A stretch of 64,000 nucleotides of DNA from Aliiroseovarius halocynthiae (GCF_007004645.1 NZ_ML660021.1:62001-126000); one strand, 5' to 3'; positions 1 to 9,290 are shown, numbered from the stretch's first letter. Notes: generated from the sequence alone by a model not told the origin. A program made the numbers and translations.

Positions 1-65
1 GCAGCATTGTTGCCTGTCACGCCCTTGAAGAAGGTCGGTTGGATGCGGACGCGCCCGGCCTCTAA
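1..65 (+). CDS. 3' end of an unidentified upstream gene (partial)
   Basis: Reading from base 3, an open frame encodes about 20 residues ending ...ADAPGL and stops at TAA 63-65. It stops 14 bases before the GTG of the LysR gene, the spacing expected of a co-transcribed upstream gene. Too little protein is present to name a family. The alternative is chance: a 20-codon open frame is not significant by itself, so support rests on position and a typical GC-rich codon pattern. Confidence 0.4.
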   Translation, partial: SIVACHALEEGRLDADAPGL

Positions 66-79
66 GGGCGAGCCGATCC

Positions 80-1042
80 GTGGACATAGTTTGGTTGAAA
101 GATTTTGAGGCCTTGGTCGCGTGTCGAAACTTTTCGCGCGCGGCTGAGGATCGCAATGTCAGCCAACCGGCGTTTTCGCGCCGAATCCGAGCGCTTGAGA
201 ATGATATCGGCGTACGCCTGATCAATCGCGAGACGTTGCCGTTAACATTGACCCCGGCAGGGGACGTATTCCTGTCGCAGGCGCGCCTTATGCTGCGGAC
301 CTATGAAGAAACGATCGAGCGCTGTCAGACCATTGATGCGGCCAAGGAAAACGTGATCCGGATTGCCGCGTCGCAGTCGCTTTACATGACGCATTACAAG
401 CAATTGATTGCGCCACTGGCGACCGAAGGCGGGGTTGAGACGGATCTGAATTCGACCTCGTGGGCGGCCGATCAGTTTGTGAGTGCGCTTCAACAGCATT
501 ATTGCGATGCGTTTCTGACCTATTGGCATCCGTCGATGGATTATCTTGGCCCGCTTGAGGTCGCCAATTTCGAGCACATGACACTTGCCCGTGACCGGTT
601 CGTGCCTGTGTCGCGCTGTAAGCCCGGTGGTAGTGCCGAGTTCACCTTCAGTAATACTGCCAAAGAAGCGATGCCGTTGCTGTCTTACGGTGCGGTGTCA
701 GCGCTGCGATCGGTGCAAGACTTTGTGGTCGAGCAGATTGTCAGCCCGCGCAAGGTGTTCGTCGTCAACCAAAATGCATTGGCCAACAGTGTGAAGGCGA
801 TGATCCTTGAGGGGTTCGGGATGGGGTGGCTTCCGCTCAGCCTGTGCCGATCCGAAATCGATGCCGGGATGCTTACCATCGTGGATAGTCGCCTGACCAC
901 GGATCTTGAGATCCGCATCTATCGCGATCCCAAAAATAGCAAGGGCACGTTAAACGGTCTTTGGGATCGGTTATCGGATTTGAATACAAACGCTGTGCCG
1001 TTCTCGTCGGTTGCTGCGCAACAGAGCGTTCGGACTGGTTAA
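80..1042 (+). CDS. LysR-family transcriptional regulator, HypT/YjiE-like
   Basis: 320-residue LysR-type regulator, normal length, with an N-terminal winged helix-turn-helix (about residues 3-62) and a LysR substrate-binding fold after residue 90. The start is GTG at 80. The recognition segment CRNFSRAAEDRNVSQPAFSR followed by RIRALE closely resembles E. coli HypT (YjiE), the hypochlorite-responsive LysR member, more than generic LysR proteins. HypT works through methionine oxidation; whether that applies here is not visible. The gene is followed after 98 bases by the spike-like cassette, with no evidence that it regulates it. Family assignment is sure; the HypT subfamily is inferred from the N-terminus. 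Confidence 0.9.
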   Translation: MDIVWLKDFEALVACRNFSRAAEDRNVSQPAFSRRIRALENDIGVRLINRETLPLTLTPAGDVFLSQARLMLRTYEETIERCQTIDAAKENVIRIAASQSLYMTHYKQLIAPLATEGGVETDLNSTSWAADQFVSALQQHYCDAFLTYWHPSMDYLGPLEVANFEHMTLARDRFVPVSRCKPGGSAEFTFSNTAKEAMPLLSYGAVSALRSVQDFVVEQIVSPRKVFVVNQNALANSVKAMILEGFGMGWLPLSLCRSEIDAGMLTIVDSRLTTDLEIRIYRDPKNSKGTLNGLWDRLSDLNTNAVPFSSVAAQQSVRTG

Positions 1043-1140
1043 GGCTTCTTCAACCTCTCTGCTTAGAAAGCTCGACATCCCATCACGTGGGGTGACCGTC
1101 TCTGGTTGCCTGATGCGTGTGAACTTGCCAGGAGCTTGCT

Positions 1141-1407
1141 ATGTCCAACCCCTTCGAGAACCGCTCGCCATCCCTGCGCGGCCCTGCCACCGATATCGAG
1201 CCGGTCTTGCCGTCCGATGTGACTGATCTGCCTAATGTTGCCGTGTCGCTTTATGTTGAAGCTGGCGGTGTGATCACGTTTGAAAGCGTGGTGGGCGCGA
1301 CGCGTTCCGTAACGGTTGCAGATAACTCGATTTTGCCAGTTGGCGTGCGAAAAGTGCTGTCAACCGGAACTACCGCATCGGGCATCCACGCGTTTGTACT
1401 TGTCTGA
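1141..1407 (+). CDS. GTA/phage spike base protein (RCAP_Rcc01079-like)
   Basis: 88-residue protein starting MSNPFENRSPSL, with a short proline-rich N-terminus and a compact beta-rich remainder containing ADNSILPVGVRKVLSTGTT. I recognise this as the small spike base family typified by R. capsulatus rcc01079, a gene-transfer-agent head spike component encoded away from the main GTA cluster. A CAGGAG ribosome-binding site lies just upstream of the ATG. The stop overlaps the next start by one base (TGATG), so the three genes to 2614 look translationally coupled. No capsid, portal or terminase gene is in the window, so this is an isolated cassette, not a prophage. The family call comes from memory of sequence patterns, not a search. 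Confidence 0.7.
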   Translation: MSNPFENRSPSLRGPATDIEPVLPSDVTDLPNVAVSLYVEAGGVITFESVVGATRSVTVADNSILPVGVRKVLSTGTTASGIHAFVLV

Positions 1408-2225
1408 TGCTTAGTTATGGATTCGAGTTACCGGCGGTGGCCCTGCGACCAGCAGGGGCGTCGTCGTCATCGCCACCGGCATTCTCACCCTTGCAATTAG
1501 CGCCGTCGGCTATGTTCGATCCGGCAGATACTGCAAAATTGTACCAAGATTCAGCCGGCGCGACCCCTGTGATTGGAGACAACCAGCCCGTGGGGCTTTG
1601 GCAGGATGAAACGACAAATGGTCTGGATTTGCGTCAGGCAGTGAGTGCCGCCCGTCCAAGTTACCGTACAGATGGCGCACATCACTGGATTGAGATGGAT
1701 GGTGTGGACGATAGTTTGGCTACGGACCCGATTCTGAAGCTGGGAAACCCTCTGACCATTGTTATTGGGTATCAAATGATTTCTGCGATCGGTACGCAAC
1801 GCGTTAATTTTGTTGAGATCAGCAAAGATAATAAGAATGCGACTTCTTTCGGGGCACAGCCACTTAATGATCGGCTGCAGTTCTTTAGCCGTATTGATGA
1901 TCAAGGGGTGGGCATTAGCCACATCAAAGCTCTTGGCGCGTTGGGGGGGCACACAAGGCACGTTGCCACGCTTCAGGCGACATCAGGTCAGGTTGTCATT
2001 CGTCTGGATGGAACCGTTGTTCAGCAAAGCACGCAGATTTTGGCCGGCGAGTTCTTGGATGCGCAGGCGATGCGTGTTGGGTTGGGGGTGAGCACTGCCA
2101 GCATTCCGGGGGCATTCCGTTTGTATGGGATGCAGGTTTGGGACGGGGCAGAGACGCAGCCCGACACCGCCCAGATCGAGCAACTAGAAGGCTGGATGGC
2201 CGAGCAAATCGGAGTAACGATATGA
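1407..2225 (+). CDS. LamG/concanavalin-like spike protein of the GTA-like cassette
   Basis: 272 residues. After a proline/serine-rich linker (about 15-35) comes the pattern seen in phage and GTA structural proteins with a lectin-like jelly roll: MFDPADTAKLYQDSAG, then VGLWQDETTNGLDLRQA, then a WIEMDGVDDSL strand. The C-terminus (VWDGAETQPDTAQIEQLEGW) matches the helix that usually closes these domains. Likely role: carbohydrate-binding part of a spike that contacts the recipient surface. Its ATG overlaps the previous stop by one base and its stop overlaps the next start by four (ATGA). No signal peptide. The jelly-roll fold is inferred from pattern; a phage tail protein without GTA function is the main alternative. 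Confidence 0.55.
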   Translation: MLSYGFELPAVALRPAGASSSSPPAFSPLQLAPSAMFDPADTAKLYQDSAGATPVIGDNQPVGLWQDETTNGLDLRQAVSAARPSYRTDGAHHWIEMDGVDDSLATDPILKLGNPLTIVIGYQMISAIGTQRVNFVEISKDNKNATSFGAQPLNDRLQFFSRIDDQGVGISHIKALGALGGHTRHVATLQATSGQVVIRLDGTVVQQSTQILAGEFLDAQAMRVGLGVSTASIPGAFRLYGMQVWDGAETQPDTAQIEQLEGWMAEQIGVTI

Positions 2226-2614
2226 CATTGCGCATCACCATTATTTGCCCAGAAAACATGATTGACGACGCCAATCAGTTTGCACTGTGCGTGGGGAACA
2301 TCATGGACGACGCGCAGACGTTTCGAAGCGCTGGGTGGGAGGATGCAGGCGGAATGAAGTTCGCTTTAGCATCCCTGTTGTCATCAGATGATTTTCCACT
2401 GGTAGCTTCGAGTTCGCTGAATGCGCCAGCGCATGCGCCTACTGCTGACCTGGCGGCTGCAATGCGCGCGCAGTCCGTGCTTGAGACATGGTCACCTCTG
2501 ATGTCGCCGTTGCCTCCTGCACCTGATCCGGGAAAGCTGTTGGCCATCATCGGGGTCGAGCCGCGGAATGTGATCCCTTTGCTGGGACTGAGCCCCATCC
2601 CGATTGAAGAATGA
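2222..2614 (+). CDS. Hypothetical protein, third gene of the spike-like cassette
   Basis: 130 residues, ATG at 2222 inside the ATGA overlap with the preceding gene. The longer open frame beginning at 2138 is rejected because it would lie almost wholly inside that gene. I do not recognise the family. Visible features: an N-terminal beta segment (MTLRITIICPENMI), a central region describing an ordered alpha/beta domain, then a proline-rich stretch (LMSPLPPAPDPGKLL). No signal peptide or transmembrane segment. Tight coupling suggests it assembles with, or is needed to make, the spike-like protein. Confidence 0.6.
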   Translation: MTLRITIICPENMIDDANQFALCVGNIMDDAQTFRSAGWEDAGGMKFALASLLSSDDFPLVASSSLNAPAHAPTADLAAAMRAQSVLETWSPLMSPLPPAPDPGKLLAIIGVEPRNVIPLLGLSPIPIEE

Positions 2615-2660
2615 TCATAGCCAGCCCGAGTATGGTGGGTGTTTCTTTTGATGAGGGGGA

Positions 2661-3680
2661 TCAGACTTTGTAATAGTCGCGATACCACGCCACGAATTGG
2701 TTTACTCCGTCGCGGAAGTCCGTCGCGGGGCGGTATCCGGTCAAGCGGTGCAGCAATGTTGCATCTGCCCATGTGGCAGGCACGTCGCCCTTCTGCATTT
2801 CCATATAGTTCCGCAGCGCCTTCTTTCCCAAGGCGTCCTCGATCGCCTCGACGAAATCCATCAAACGTACCTTGTCTGAATTCCCCACATTCACCACGCG
2901 ATAAGGCGCGGCGGGGGACAGGCTGTCGCCTTCTTCAATGTCGTCTTTGCTTTCGGGGCGCACCGGTGGGCTGTCGATCAACAGTCGGATGCCGCGGACC
3001 AGATCCTCGACATAGGTGAAGTCGCGGAACATGTCGCCGTTGTTGTAGATGTCGATGGGCGTGCCGTCGATGATCCCCTTCGTGAACTTGAACAGTGCCA
3101 TGTCGGGCCGCCCCCACGGGCCATAAACGGTGAAGAAGCGAAACATCGTCGATGGGATGTTCCACAGATGCGCATAGCTGTGTGCCATGCTTTCATTCGC
3201 CTTCTTGGTGGCCGCATAGATGGTCAGCTGGGTGTCCGCCTTTTCCGTTTCCGTAAACGGCATTTCATCATTCGCGCCATAGACCGAGCTGGTCGAGGCC
3301 ATCAGCAGGTGGTCTACCTTGTGACGGCGAGCTGCCTCCATCACGTTGAACGTGCCGACAACGTTTGAATCGATATAGGCCCGCGGGTTCTCAAGGCTGT
3401 AACGCACGCCCGCCTGAGCGGCCAAATGCACGATGATGTCAGGCGCGAAATCATCCGCCATCTGGTCGAACAGCTCTAGATCCTCAAGCATCCCTTCGGT
3501 GGCGGTGAACCCTTCGTTCTGCAACAGCATCTGATGACGGCGCTGTTTTAGGGTGACGTCGTAGTAATCCGTCATCCCGTCGAAGCCGTGCACACGAAAG
3601 CCGTCTTCCAGCAGAAGTTTTGACAAGTGATAGCCGATAAATCCGGCCGAACCCGTCACAAGAACCTTACGTTTTCCCAT
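2661..3680 (-). CDS. NAD-dependent epimerase, UDP-glucuronate 4-epimerase type
   Basis: 339-residue extended short-chain dehydrogenase. The N-terminal Rossmann motif is TGSAGFIG (residues 9-16) and the catalytic Tyr-Lys pair is YAATKK. Sequence around LLEDGFRVHGFDGMTDYYDV and a length near 340 fit the bacterial UDP-glucuronate/UDP-galacturonate 4-epimerase group (LpsL/CapI-like), which supplies galacturonate for lipopolysaccharide or capsule. The reaction is reversible inversion at C4 through a bound NAD+ ketone intermediate in the cytoplasm. It stands alone, divergent from ilvD, with no glycosyltransferases nearby, so the target polysaccharide is unknown. Confidence 0.85.
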   Translation of the reverse strand: MGKRKVLVTGSAGFIGYHLSKLLLEDGFRVHGFDGMTDYYDVTLKQRRHQMLLQNEGFTATEGMLEDLELFDQMADDFAPDIIVHLAAQAGVRYSLENPRAYIDSNVVGTFNVMEAARRHKVDHLLMASTSSVYGANDEMPFTETEKADTQLTIYAATKKANESMAHSYAHLWNIPSTMFRFFTVYGPWGRPDMALFKFTKGIIDGTPIDIYNNGDMFRDFTYVEDLVRGIRLLIDSPPVRPESKDDIEEGDSLSPAAPYRVVNVGNSDKVRLMDFVEAIEDALGKKALRNYMEMQKGDVPATWADATLLHRLTGYRPATDFRDGVNQFVAWYRDYYKV

Positions 3681-3866
3681 TAAAAATGACCTTTTATGAA
3701 ATCGTCAGTTACACTTCTAAACACCGCAATCGCATGCGCCAAGTGTCTTGGCCAGCGCATGGTGACAAGGTGTAAACCCGCCGCGAATGTCAATCTGCTC
3801 TGGTTTCAACGCGCACGAGGTGGTAATCGCTGCCAGATAGGAAATTCCAGACAAGGTGGGGGCCAC

Positions 3867-5702
3867 ATGCCTGCTTACAGATCCAGAACTTCGACACACG
3901 GGCGCAATATGGCGGGTGCGCGCGGGCTTTGGCGCGCGACTGGCATGAAAGATGGGGATTTTGGCAAGCCGATTATTGCCATCGTCAACAGCTTCACGCA
4001 GTTCGTGCCGGGTCACGTTCACCTGAAGGATCTGGGCCAGATGGTCGCCCGCGAGGTTGAAGCCGCTGGCGGTGTTGCCAAGGAGTTTAACACCATTGCT
4101 GTCGATGACGGGATCGCGATGGGCCATGATGGGATGCTCTATTCGCTGCCGTCGCGCGAAGTGATCGCGGACAGCGTGGAATACATGGTCAACGCGCACT
4201 GTGCGGATGCAATGGTCTGCATCTCGAACTGCGACAAGATCACGCCGGGTATGCTGATGGCCGCGATGCGCCTGAACATCCCCGTAATCTTCGTGTCTGG
4301 CGGTCCGATGGAAGCGGGCAAGATCGACATTGCCGATTTGGATGCCAAGAAGATCGACCTTGTCGACGCGATGGTTGCTGCTGCCGACGACAAATACACC
4401 GACGAGCAGGTCCAGCATATCGAAGAGAACGCTTGCCCGACCTGTGGGTCGTGCTCGGGTATGTTCACCGCGAACTCGATGAACTGTCTGGCCGAGGCGC
4501 TGGGTTTGGCGCTGCCGGGCAACGGTTCGACGCTGGCGACCCACTCGGACCGTAAGGGTCTGTTTTTGGAAGCGGGCCGCAAGATCGTCGACATCACCAA
4601 GCGTCACTATGTGGACGAGGAAAAAGGTCTGCTCCCGCGCGAGATCGCGACGTTTAAAGCCTTTGAAAACGCCATGTCGCTGGATATCGCGATGGGTGGT
4701 TCAACGAATACTGTGTTGCACCTTCTAGCCATCGCTCACGAGGGCGAGGTTGATTTCAACATGACCCATATGGATCAGCTAAGCCGCAAAGTGCCCTGCC
4801 TGTGCAAGGTCGCGCCGAACACGGCCAACGTCCATATGGAAGATGTGCACCGTGCGGGTGGCATCTTCTCGATCCTTGGTGAACTGTCGCGCGCGGGGCT
4901 TCTGCACAATGATTGCTCGACCGTACACAGCTCGACCATGGGCGAGGCGATTGCCAAATGGGACATCAAGGTTGCCAACAACCCCGAGGCTGAAAGCCTG
5001 TTCAAAGCAGCCCCCGGGGGCGTACGCACCACGCAGGCGTTTTCGCAGTCCAACCGCTTTAAGGAACTGGACACGGACCGCGAAGGTGGCGTGATCCGTT
5101 CGGCAGAGCATGCGTTCTCGAAGGACGGTGGTCTAGCAGTTCTGTTCGGTAACATCGCTGAAGACGGCTGTATCGTGAAAACCGCAGGTGTGGATGAAAG
5201 CATCCTGACTTTCACCGGCACCGCGCATGTCTGCGAAAGCCAAGACGCTGCCGTGAACAACATCCTGACCGGCAAGGTCAAGGAAGGCGACGTGGTTGTC
5301 ATCCGTTATGAAGGCCCGCGCGGTGGTCCGGGGATGCAGGAAATGCTGTACCCGACCAGCTATCTGAAATCGAAAGGTCTGGGCAAAGCCTGTGCTCTGC
5401 TGACCGATGGCCGTTTCTCGGGTGGGACCTCGGGTCTGTCGATCGGCCACGCCTCGCCGGAAGCGGCTGAAGGTGGCGCAATTGGTCTGGTTCAGGATGG
5501 CGACAAGATCGAGATCGACATTCCGAACCGCACCATCAACCTGATGATCGCGGACGAAGAAATGGCGGCCCGCCGCGCTGCGCAGGATGAAAAGGGCTGG
5601 ACCCCTGCCGAGCCACGCAAGCGAAAGGTCTCGAAAGCGCTAAAGGCCTATGCGATGCTGGCCTCATCCGCAGCGAAAGGCGCTGTACGCGTCATCGACT
5701 AA
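3867..5702 (+). CDS. ilvD: Dihydroxy-acid dehydratase
   Basis: 611 residues, close to the usual 610-620. Converts 2,3-dihydroxyisovalerate and 2,3-dihydroxy-3-methylvalerate to the 2-oxo acids, the third step of valine/isoleucine (and pantothenate precursor) synthesis. Iron-sulfur ligands are visible in NCDK and in [10 protein letters not shown]. The ATG at 3867 ([12 protein letters not shown]) is chosen because it has a GGTGGGG ribosome-binding site and matches the family N-terminus; the frame continues 57 codons upstream without homology. Monocistronic, ending in a strong hairpin terminator. Confidence 0.97.
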   Translation: MPAYRSRTSTHGRNMAGARGLWRATGMKDGDFGKPIIAIVNSFTQFVPGHVHLKDLGQMVAREVEAAGGVAKEFNTIAVDDGIAMGHDGMLYSLPSREVIADSVEYMVNAHCADAMVCISNCDKITPGMLMAAMRLNIPVIFVSGGPMEAGKIDIADLDAKKIDLVDAMVAAADDKYTDEQVQHIEENACPTCGSCSGMFTANSMNCLAEALGLALPGNGSTLATHSDRKGLFLEAGRKIVDITKRHYVDEEKGLLPREIATFKAFENAMSLDIAMGGSTNTVLHLLAIAHEGEVDFNMTHMDQLSRKVPCLCKVAPNTANVHMEDVHRAGGIFSILGELSRAGLLHNDCSTVHSSTMGEAIAKWDIKVANNPEAESLFKAAPGGVRTTQAFSQSNRFKELDTDREGGVIRSAEHAFSKDGGLAVLFGNIAEDGCIVKTAGVDESILTFTGTAHVCESQDAAVNNILTGKVKEGDVVVIRYEGPRGGPGMQEMLYPTSYLKSKGLGKACALLTDGRFSGGTSGLSIGHASPEAAEGGAIGLVQDGDKIEIDIPNRTINLMIADEEMAARRAAQDEKGWTPAEPRKRKVSKALKAYAMLASSAAKGAVRVID

Positions 5703-5710
5703 GTTTAGAA

Positions 5711-5737
5711 ACGGCCCGCAATGCGCGGGCCGTTTTT
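5711..5737 (+). terminator. Rho-independent terminator after ilvD
   Basis: A perfect 9-bp stem ACGGCCCGC / GCGGGCCGT (5711-5719 and 5725-5733) with a five-base loop AATGC is followed by TTTTT. It begins 8 bases after the ilvD stop codon. The T-run touches the stop codon of the convergent serine hydrolase gene. Confidence 0.9.
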
Positions 5738-6819
5738 CATTCTGCATAGGCCGTCAGAAGCGCGCGGAGCAGGTCTTCGATGGGGTCTCCATCAGGTCGG
5801 TTTGTTGCTGCGACAAAAACGCGATTGTCCGACGGGCGCAGCACCAGATTTGCGTACCAAGCTGTATTGGACCCGTTATGCCAGACCAAAAGGCCTTCTG
5901 GACTGTCCGTCAGCACCCAGCCCAATCCGTAACTATCCGTTGCAGCTGTCTGCATCACAAGGCAGCTTTCCATGCTTAGAAAAGCGGGCATCTTGCCCTG
6001 ACAGGCGCTAAGATGTGCTTGCCCCCAACGGGCAAGATCCCGCAGGTTCATGTGAATGGTGCCCGCAGGTCCCACCCAAGGCGGATTATCCGAAACCTCG
6101 CCCAGTGCCGCGACGGGGACATGGCGGAACAATGACCTTCTGTGCCCCCAAGCTGAACCCTTCGCCGTAGGTGCACCGAACCCAAGCGAGGTCAGACCAA
6201 GCGGCGCAGCGATCTGTTGCTGCACCAGATGCTCCCAACCCTTCCCGGTCACAGTCTCAAGCACATAGCCTGCAAGGACATAGCCGGTGTTGGAATAGTC
6301 GAAACTGCCTTGACCTGCCGGGATCGGAGCAGTCCACAGCCCTTGCAGGATTTGGCGCCGAACTTCGTGCAGGTCTTTGGCGGTTCTCACCATGAATGTG
6401 TCGTCGGGTGGGTTGGGGGGCAGGCCCGCAGTATGGGACAATAACTGCCGAAGCGTCAGATTTTTCCAGTCTGCATGCATATCGGTTTCATGCGGCAGGT
6501 ATGTGCCAATAGGGGTGTCCAGCGAAAGCCTGCCGCGATCAACGAGCTGAAGAACCAGCGTGGCGGTGAAGGTTTTGGTGATCGACCCAATATGCCACGG
6601 CGCGTCGGGTGCAACGGGCGCATCAAGCTTTCTGCTTTGCGGCCCGAATGTCAGCGTTTCAGGCTCTTGCCCGTCGACGCCCATTGCAACACCCAGCGCA
6701 TAGCGTGGTGCGGATCGATATGTTTCGTCGGAAAGCTGAGACAGCGGATCGGCACTGGCAACGCTGCCTGTGCCCGCAACCACGGCTGTGATGAAGCCAA
6801 ATATCTTTGGGAATGTCAT
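5737..6819 (-). CDS. Secreted serine hydrolase, beta-lactamase/penicillin-binding family
   Basis: 360 residues. An N-terminal signal peptide (about 1-23, ending SVASA) sends it to the periplasm. Active-site motifs of the class C beta-lactamase / D-alanyl-D-alanine carboxypeptidase superfamily are all present: SITK (Ser-x-x-Lys) in HIGSITKTF, YSN in DYSNTGYVL, and HNG (equivalent to KTG) in VWHNGSNTAW. Likely substrates are peptidoglycan-type D-Ala peptides or small esters; resistance function should not be assumed. It stands alone between ilvD (convergent) and the dehalogenase gene (divergent). Confidence 0.85.
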   Translation of the reverse strand: MTFPKIFGFITAVVAGTGSVASADPLSQLSDETYRSAPRYALGVAMGVDGQEPETLTFGPQSRKLDAPVAPDAPWHIGSITKTFTATLVLQLVDRGRLSLDTPIGTYLPHETDMHADWKNLTLRQLLSHTAGLPPNPPDDTFMVRTAKDLHEVRRQILQGLWTAPIPAGQGSFDYSNTGYVLAGYVLETVTGKGWEHLVQQQIAAPLGLTSLGFGAPTAKGSAWGHRRSLFRHVPVAALGEVSDNPPWVGPAGTIHMNLRDLARWGQAHLSACQGKMPAFLSMESCLVMQTAATDSYGLGWVLTDSPEGLLVWHNGSNTAWYANLVLRPSDNRVFVAATNRPDGDPIEDLLRALLTAYAE

Positions 6820-6936
6820 GGGTCGGGTGCATCCTTTGGAGTATTAACATCAGATTACGCACAAGATATGCCTGTGTTTAGGGACTTAAACAGCCCAGCG
6901 GCAAAACTGTGTCCTCGCCGAACAGAAAGGAACCCT

Positions 6937-7620
6937 ATGCCCATCAAAGCCATCGCGTTTGACGCTTACGGAACGCTTCTGGACGTCTACTCTGTAGGCG
7001 CATTGGCGGAAGAATTCTTTCCCGGTAAAGGGGCGACCATCGCAGCCATGTGGCGCGACAAGCAAATCGAATACACGCGATTGCGTACCATGTGCGATCG
7101 CTATGCGGATTTCTGGCAGGTGACGGGGGACGGGTTGGACTATGCCTGTGAGTTTCACAAGGTGGTTTTGACCGTCGATCAACGTGCGGCGCTGATGGGC
7201 GCATATGAAACGCTAACCGCGTTTGACGAAAATCACGCACAGATGACCCGCCTGAAAGCTGCCGGGGTTCCGATGGCAATCCTGTCCAATGGGACGCGCG
7301 CAATGATCGACAGTGCGCTGCAGGCGGCGGGGCTAGAGGATTTATTGGATCATGTTTTGTCCGTCGACACGGTCGGTAAATTCAAAACCGCGCCCGAGGC
7401 CTATCAGATGGGGTCGGACGCATTCGGTTGTGACGCGTCCGAAATCCTGTTCGTCTCGTCCAACTGCTGGGACATCTGCGGGGCCACGTGGTTTGGCTAT
7501 CACACCATATGGCTGAACCGAGCGGGCTTGCCGATCGAGCGGCTTGGGGTGGAGCCGATGGCGCGTGCCGCCAGCCTTCACGATGTGGCCGATTACGCGC
7601 TTGCGTCATTCTCGGGGTAA
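6937..7620 (+). CDS. L-2-haloacid dehalogenase, type II (HAD superfamily)
   Basis: 227 residues, typical for type II (S)-2-haloacid dehalogenases. HAD motif I is FDAYGTLLD with the nucleophilic Asp at residue 9 of MPIKAIAFD; motif II is ILSNGT; the later Lys/Asp region reads KFKTAPEAY and FVSSNCWD, characteristic of this subfamily. Hydrolyses short 2-halo acids to 2-hydroxy acids. The ATG at 6937 has an AGAAAGGAA ribosome-binding site 5 bases away; a frame continuing to 6475 is antisense to the hydrolase gene and is rejected. Its 3' end overlaps the convergent sulfatase gene by 28 bases. Confidence 0.88.
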   Translation: MPIKAIAFDAYGTLLDVYSVGALAEEFFPGKGATIAAMWRDKQIEYTRLRTMCDRYADFWQVTGDGLDYACEFHKVVLTVDQRAALMGAYETLTAFDENHAQMTRLKAAGVPMAILSNGTRAMIDSALQAAGLEDLLDHVLSVDTVGKFKTAPEAYQMGSDAFGCDASEILFVSSNCWDICGATWFGYHTIWLNRAGLPIERLGVEPMARAASLHDVADYALASFSG

Positions 7621-9128
7621 CGCGGTGCGCGTTTTGGCCCCTGTTCGGTGATCATGTCATACGACAGCGTGTGGTCCATGTTCCGCATTCTGTGGCGTAG
7701 CATTTGGCGGGTTAGGCGGGCCAAATCTGTCGCGAAGGCTGGGTTTTCGGCGACATTCTGAAGCTCTCCCTGTTCGTCGTGATCGAACAGCAAAGGCGGC
7801 AGATCGGCGGCGAACTCGATCAGTGTGAACCGTTCATCCCGTAGGATGCCAACGCACGAGGTGCTGGCATCGGTTCCAAGCTCTTTTTGCCACAGGGTCG
7901 GTGTGACCGGGTCTCCGAAATCCAGTTCCGAGAAGGAATAGTCGCGCCATTCGTCAGGCGTGTTGCCTAACAGGAATGGCAGCAAAGACCGCCCATCCAT
8001 CGCGTTCGGCACCTCTTGCCCGACCCAAGACAGAATGGTGGGCGTCAGGTCGATGCTTTCGGTCGGTACATCTACCACGTGCCCCGCATCACAGCCCGGC
8101 GCATGGATGATCAGCGGCGTGTGATAGGCCGCGTCATAGACCGAGTGTTTGCCCCATGCATGGTGATCGCCCAGCATCTCGCCATGGTCGGCGGTTACGA
8201 CCAGAAGCGTATCGTCCCATTGGCCGCTGTCTTTCAGGAAGGCGACAACGCGGCCGATATGATGGTCGACCTCGGTCGCCAGTCCCAGATAGACCGCGCG
8301 CAGGGTTTGCAGCGTCTCGTCGCTGTCGTCAGCCTTTGCGCCCAGCACAAAGTTGGCAGCTTTTTCATTCGCCAATGCCGGATCGAAGAAGGGATGCACC
8401 GCGGCTTCGTCCTGACGCGAGCCAACGCGAGCGGGTGCGGGCAGGGTGGCCGGGTCGTACATGTCGTTATAGGGCACTGGCGCGACCAGTGGCGGGTGCG
8501 GGCGGATATAGGTCAGATGTGCAAACCAGCTTTGGTCGGCATAGGCGGGCATCCGGTCAAGGAACTGATTGGTCAGGAAAGCTGTATCGCTGTCTTCGGC
8601 TGAATATACGGCGGGGGCGTTCAGGGACGAGCCATCGCCGCCCGGCATATGCAGTTGCCAGTAGTTGTTCCAGCTATGCCCCTTGCTCATCAGGTATGAT
8701 CGCCACGGGTACGACATCTCAAGCCGCATCTCGACCTGCTCGACAAAGCCGGACATGGCCTGCTCATAGGTCTGCACGGCCGGGTCGGTCGGCGCAAAGA
8801 CGCGGGGATCTTGCGAGGTATCGGTATAGCCAAACAGCATCGGCAAATAGCCCGCCTTGCGCATCTCGCTGGCGATGGTGGGGATGTCGTGACGCAAGGG
8901 GGTGCCGTTGCGGACCGAGCGGTGGTTCATCGCATACTGTCCCGTCAGGATCGACGCCCGCGATGGTCCACACGGGTTAACGACCGAGAAGTGGCGCTTG
9001 AACGTGACACTCTCGTCCATCAGCGCACGCAGATTGGGCAGGTCCACATGATCCGCCAACGCCCCATGCAGGCAATCCGCCCGCAGTTGGTCGATAATGA
9101 TAAACAGCACGTTTTTCTTGGCGGTCAT
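7593..9128 (-). CDS. Sulfatase-fold phosphonate monoester hydrolase / phosphodiesterase
   Basis: 511 residues. The sulfatase maturation motif C-G-P-S-R lies at residues 53-57, so Cys53 should become the formylglycine nucleophile. Metal-binding residues are visible in IIIDQLRAD and VTADHGEMLGDHHAWGKH. Length and text such as NPCGPSRASILTGQYAMNHR, IRPHPPLVAPVPYNDMY and LRDERFTLIEFA track the Rhizobium and Burkholderia phosphonate monoester hydrolases (about 514 residues) more closely than arylsulfatases. Those enzymes are promiscuous on phosphonate monoesters, phosphodiesters and sulfate esters. No signal peptide, so cytoplasmic. tmpAB, another phosphonate system, is 3 kb away. Confidence 0.8.
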   Translation of the reverse strand: MTAKKNVLFIIIDQLRADCLHGALADHVDLPNLRALMDESVTFKRHFSVVNPCGPSRASILTGQYAMNHRSVRNGTPLRHDIPTIASEMRKAGYLPMLFGYTDTSQDPRVFAPTDPAVQTYEQAMSGFVEQVEMRLEMSYPWRSYLMSKGHSWNNYWQLHMPGGDGSSLNAPAVYSAEDSDTAFLTNQFLDRMPAYADQSWFAHLTYIRPHPPLVAPVPYNDMYDPATLPAPARVGSRQDEAAVHPFFDPALANEKAANFVLGAKADDSDETLQTLRAVYLGLATEVDHHIGRVVAFLKDSGQWDDTLLVVTADHGEMLGDHHAWGKHSVYDAAYHTPLIIHAPGCDAGHVVDVPTESIDLTPTILSWVGQEVPNAMDGRSLLPFLLGNTPDEWRDYSFSELDFGDPVTPTLWQKELGTDASTSCVGILRDERFTLIEFAADLPPLLFDHDEQGELQNVAENPAFATDLARLTRQMLRHRMRNMDHTLSYDMITEQGPKRAPRYPENDASA

Positions 9129-9233
9129 CGTGGATCCCTCCCCTTATTCGAAATTGATAGGGCATGGATTTTCTTTGGGTCCAGCAGAAGTTTCTCTGGA
9201 GCGTGAGAAAACATCAAACTGGTATGGTCGCAC

Positions 9234-9268
9234 AAAAAAGCCGCAGCGCGCGGGGCGGCTGCGGCTTT
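9234..9268 (-). terminator. Rho-independent terminator of the bioMNY operon
   Basis: Stem AAAGCCGCAGC (9237-9247) pairs with GCTGCGGCTTT (9258-9268). On the minus strand the hairpin is followed by a T-run (complement of AAAAAA at 9234-9239). It lies about 23 bases after the bioY stop. Confidence 0.85.
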
Positions 9269-9290
9269 GGCCCGAGAGGGCGGCTTTAGA

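Noticed and set aside
5737-6819. Antibiotic-resistance beta-lactamase
   Set aside because: Has the superfamily motifs, but the sequence looks like the broad serine hydrolase group; nothing indicates a resistance enzyme or mobile context.
6475-6936. N-terminal extension of the dehalogenase frame
   Set aside because: It is antisense to the serine hydrolase; the HAD motif and ribosome-binding site fix the start at 6937.
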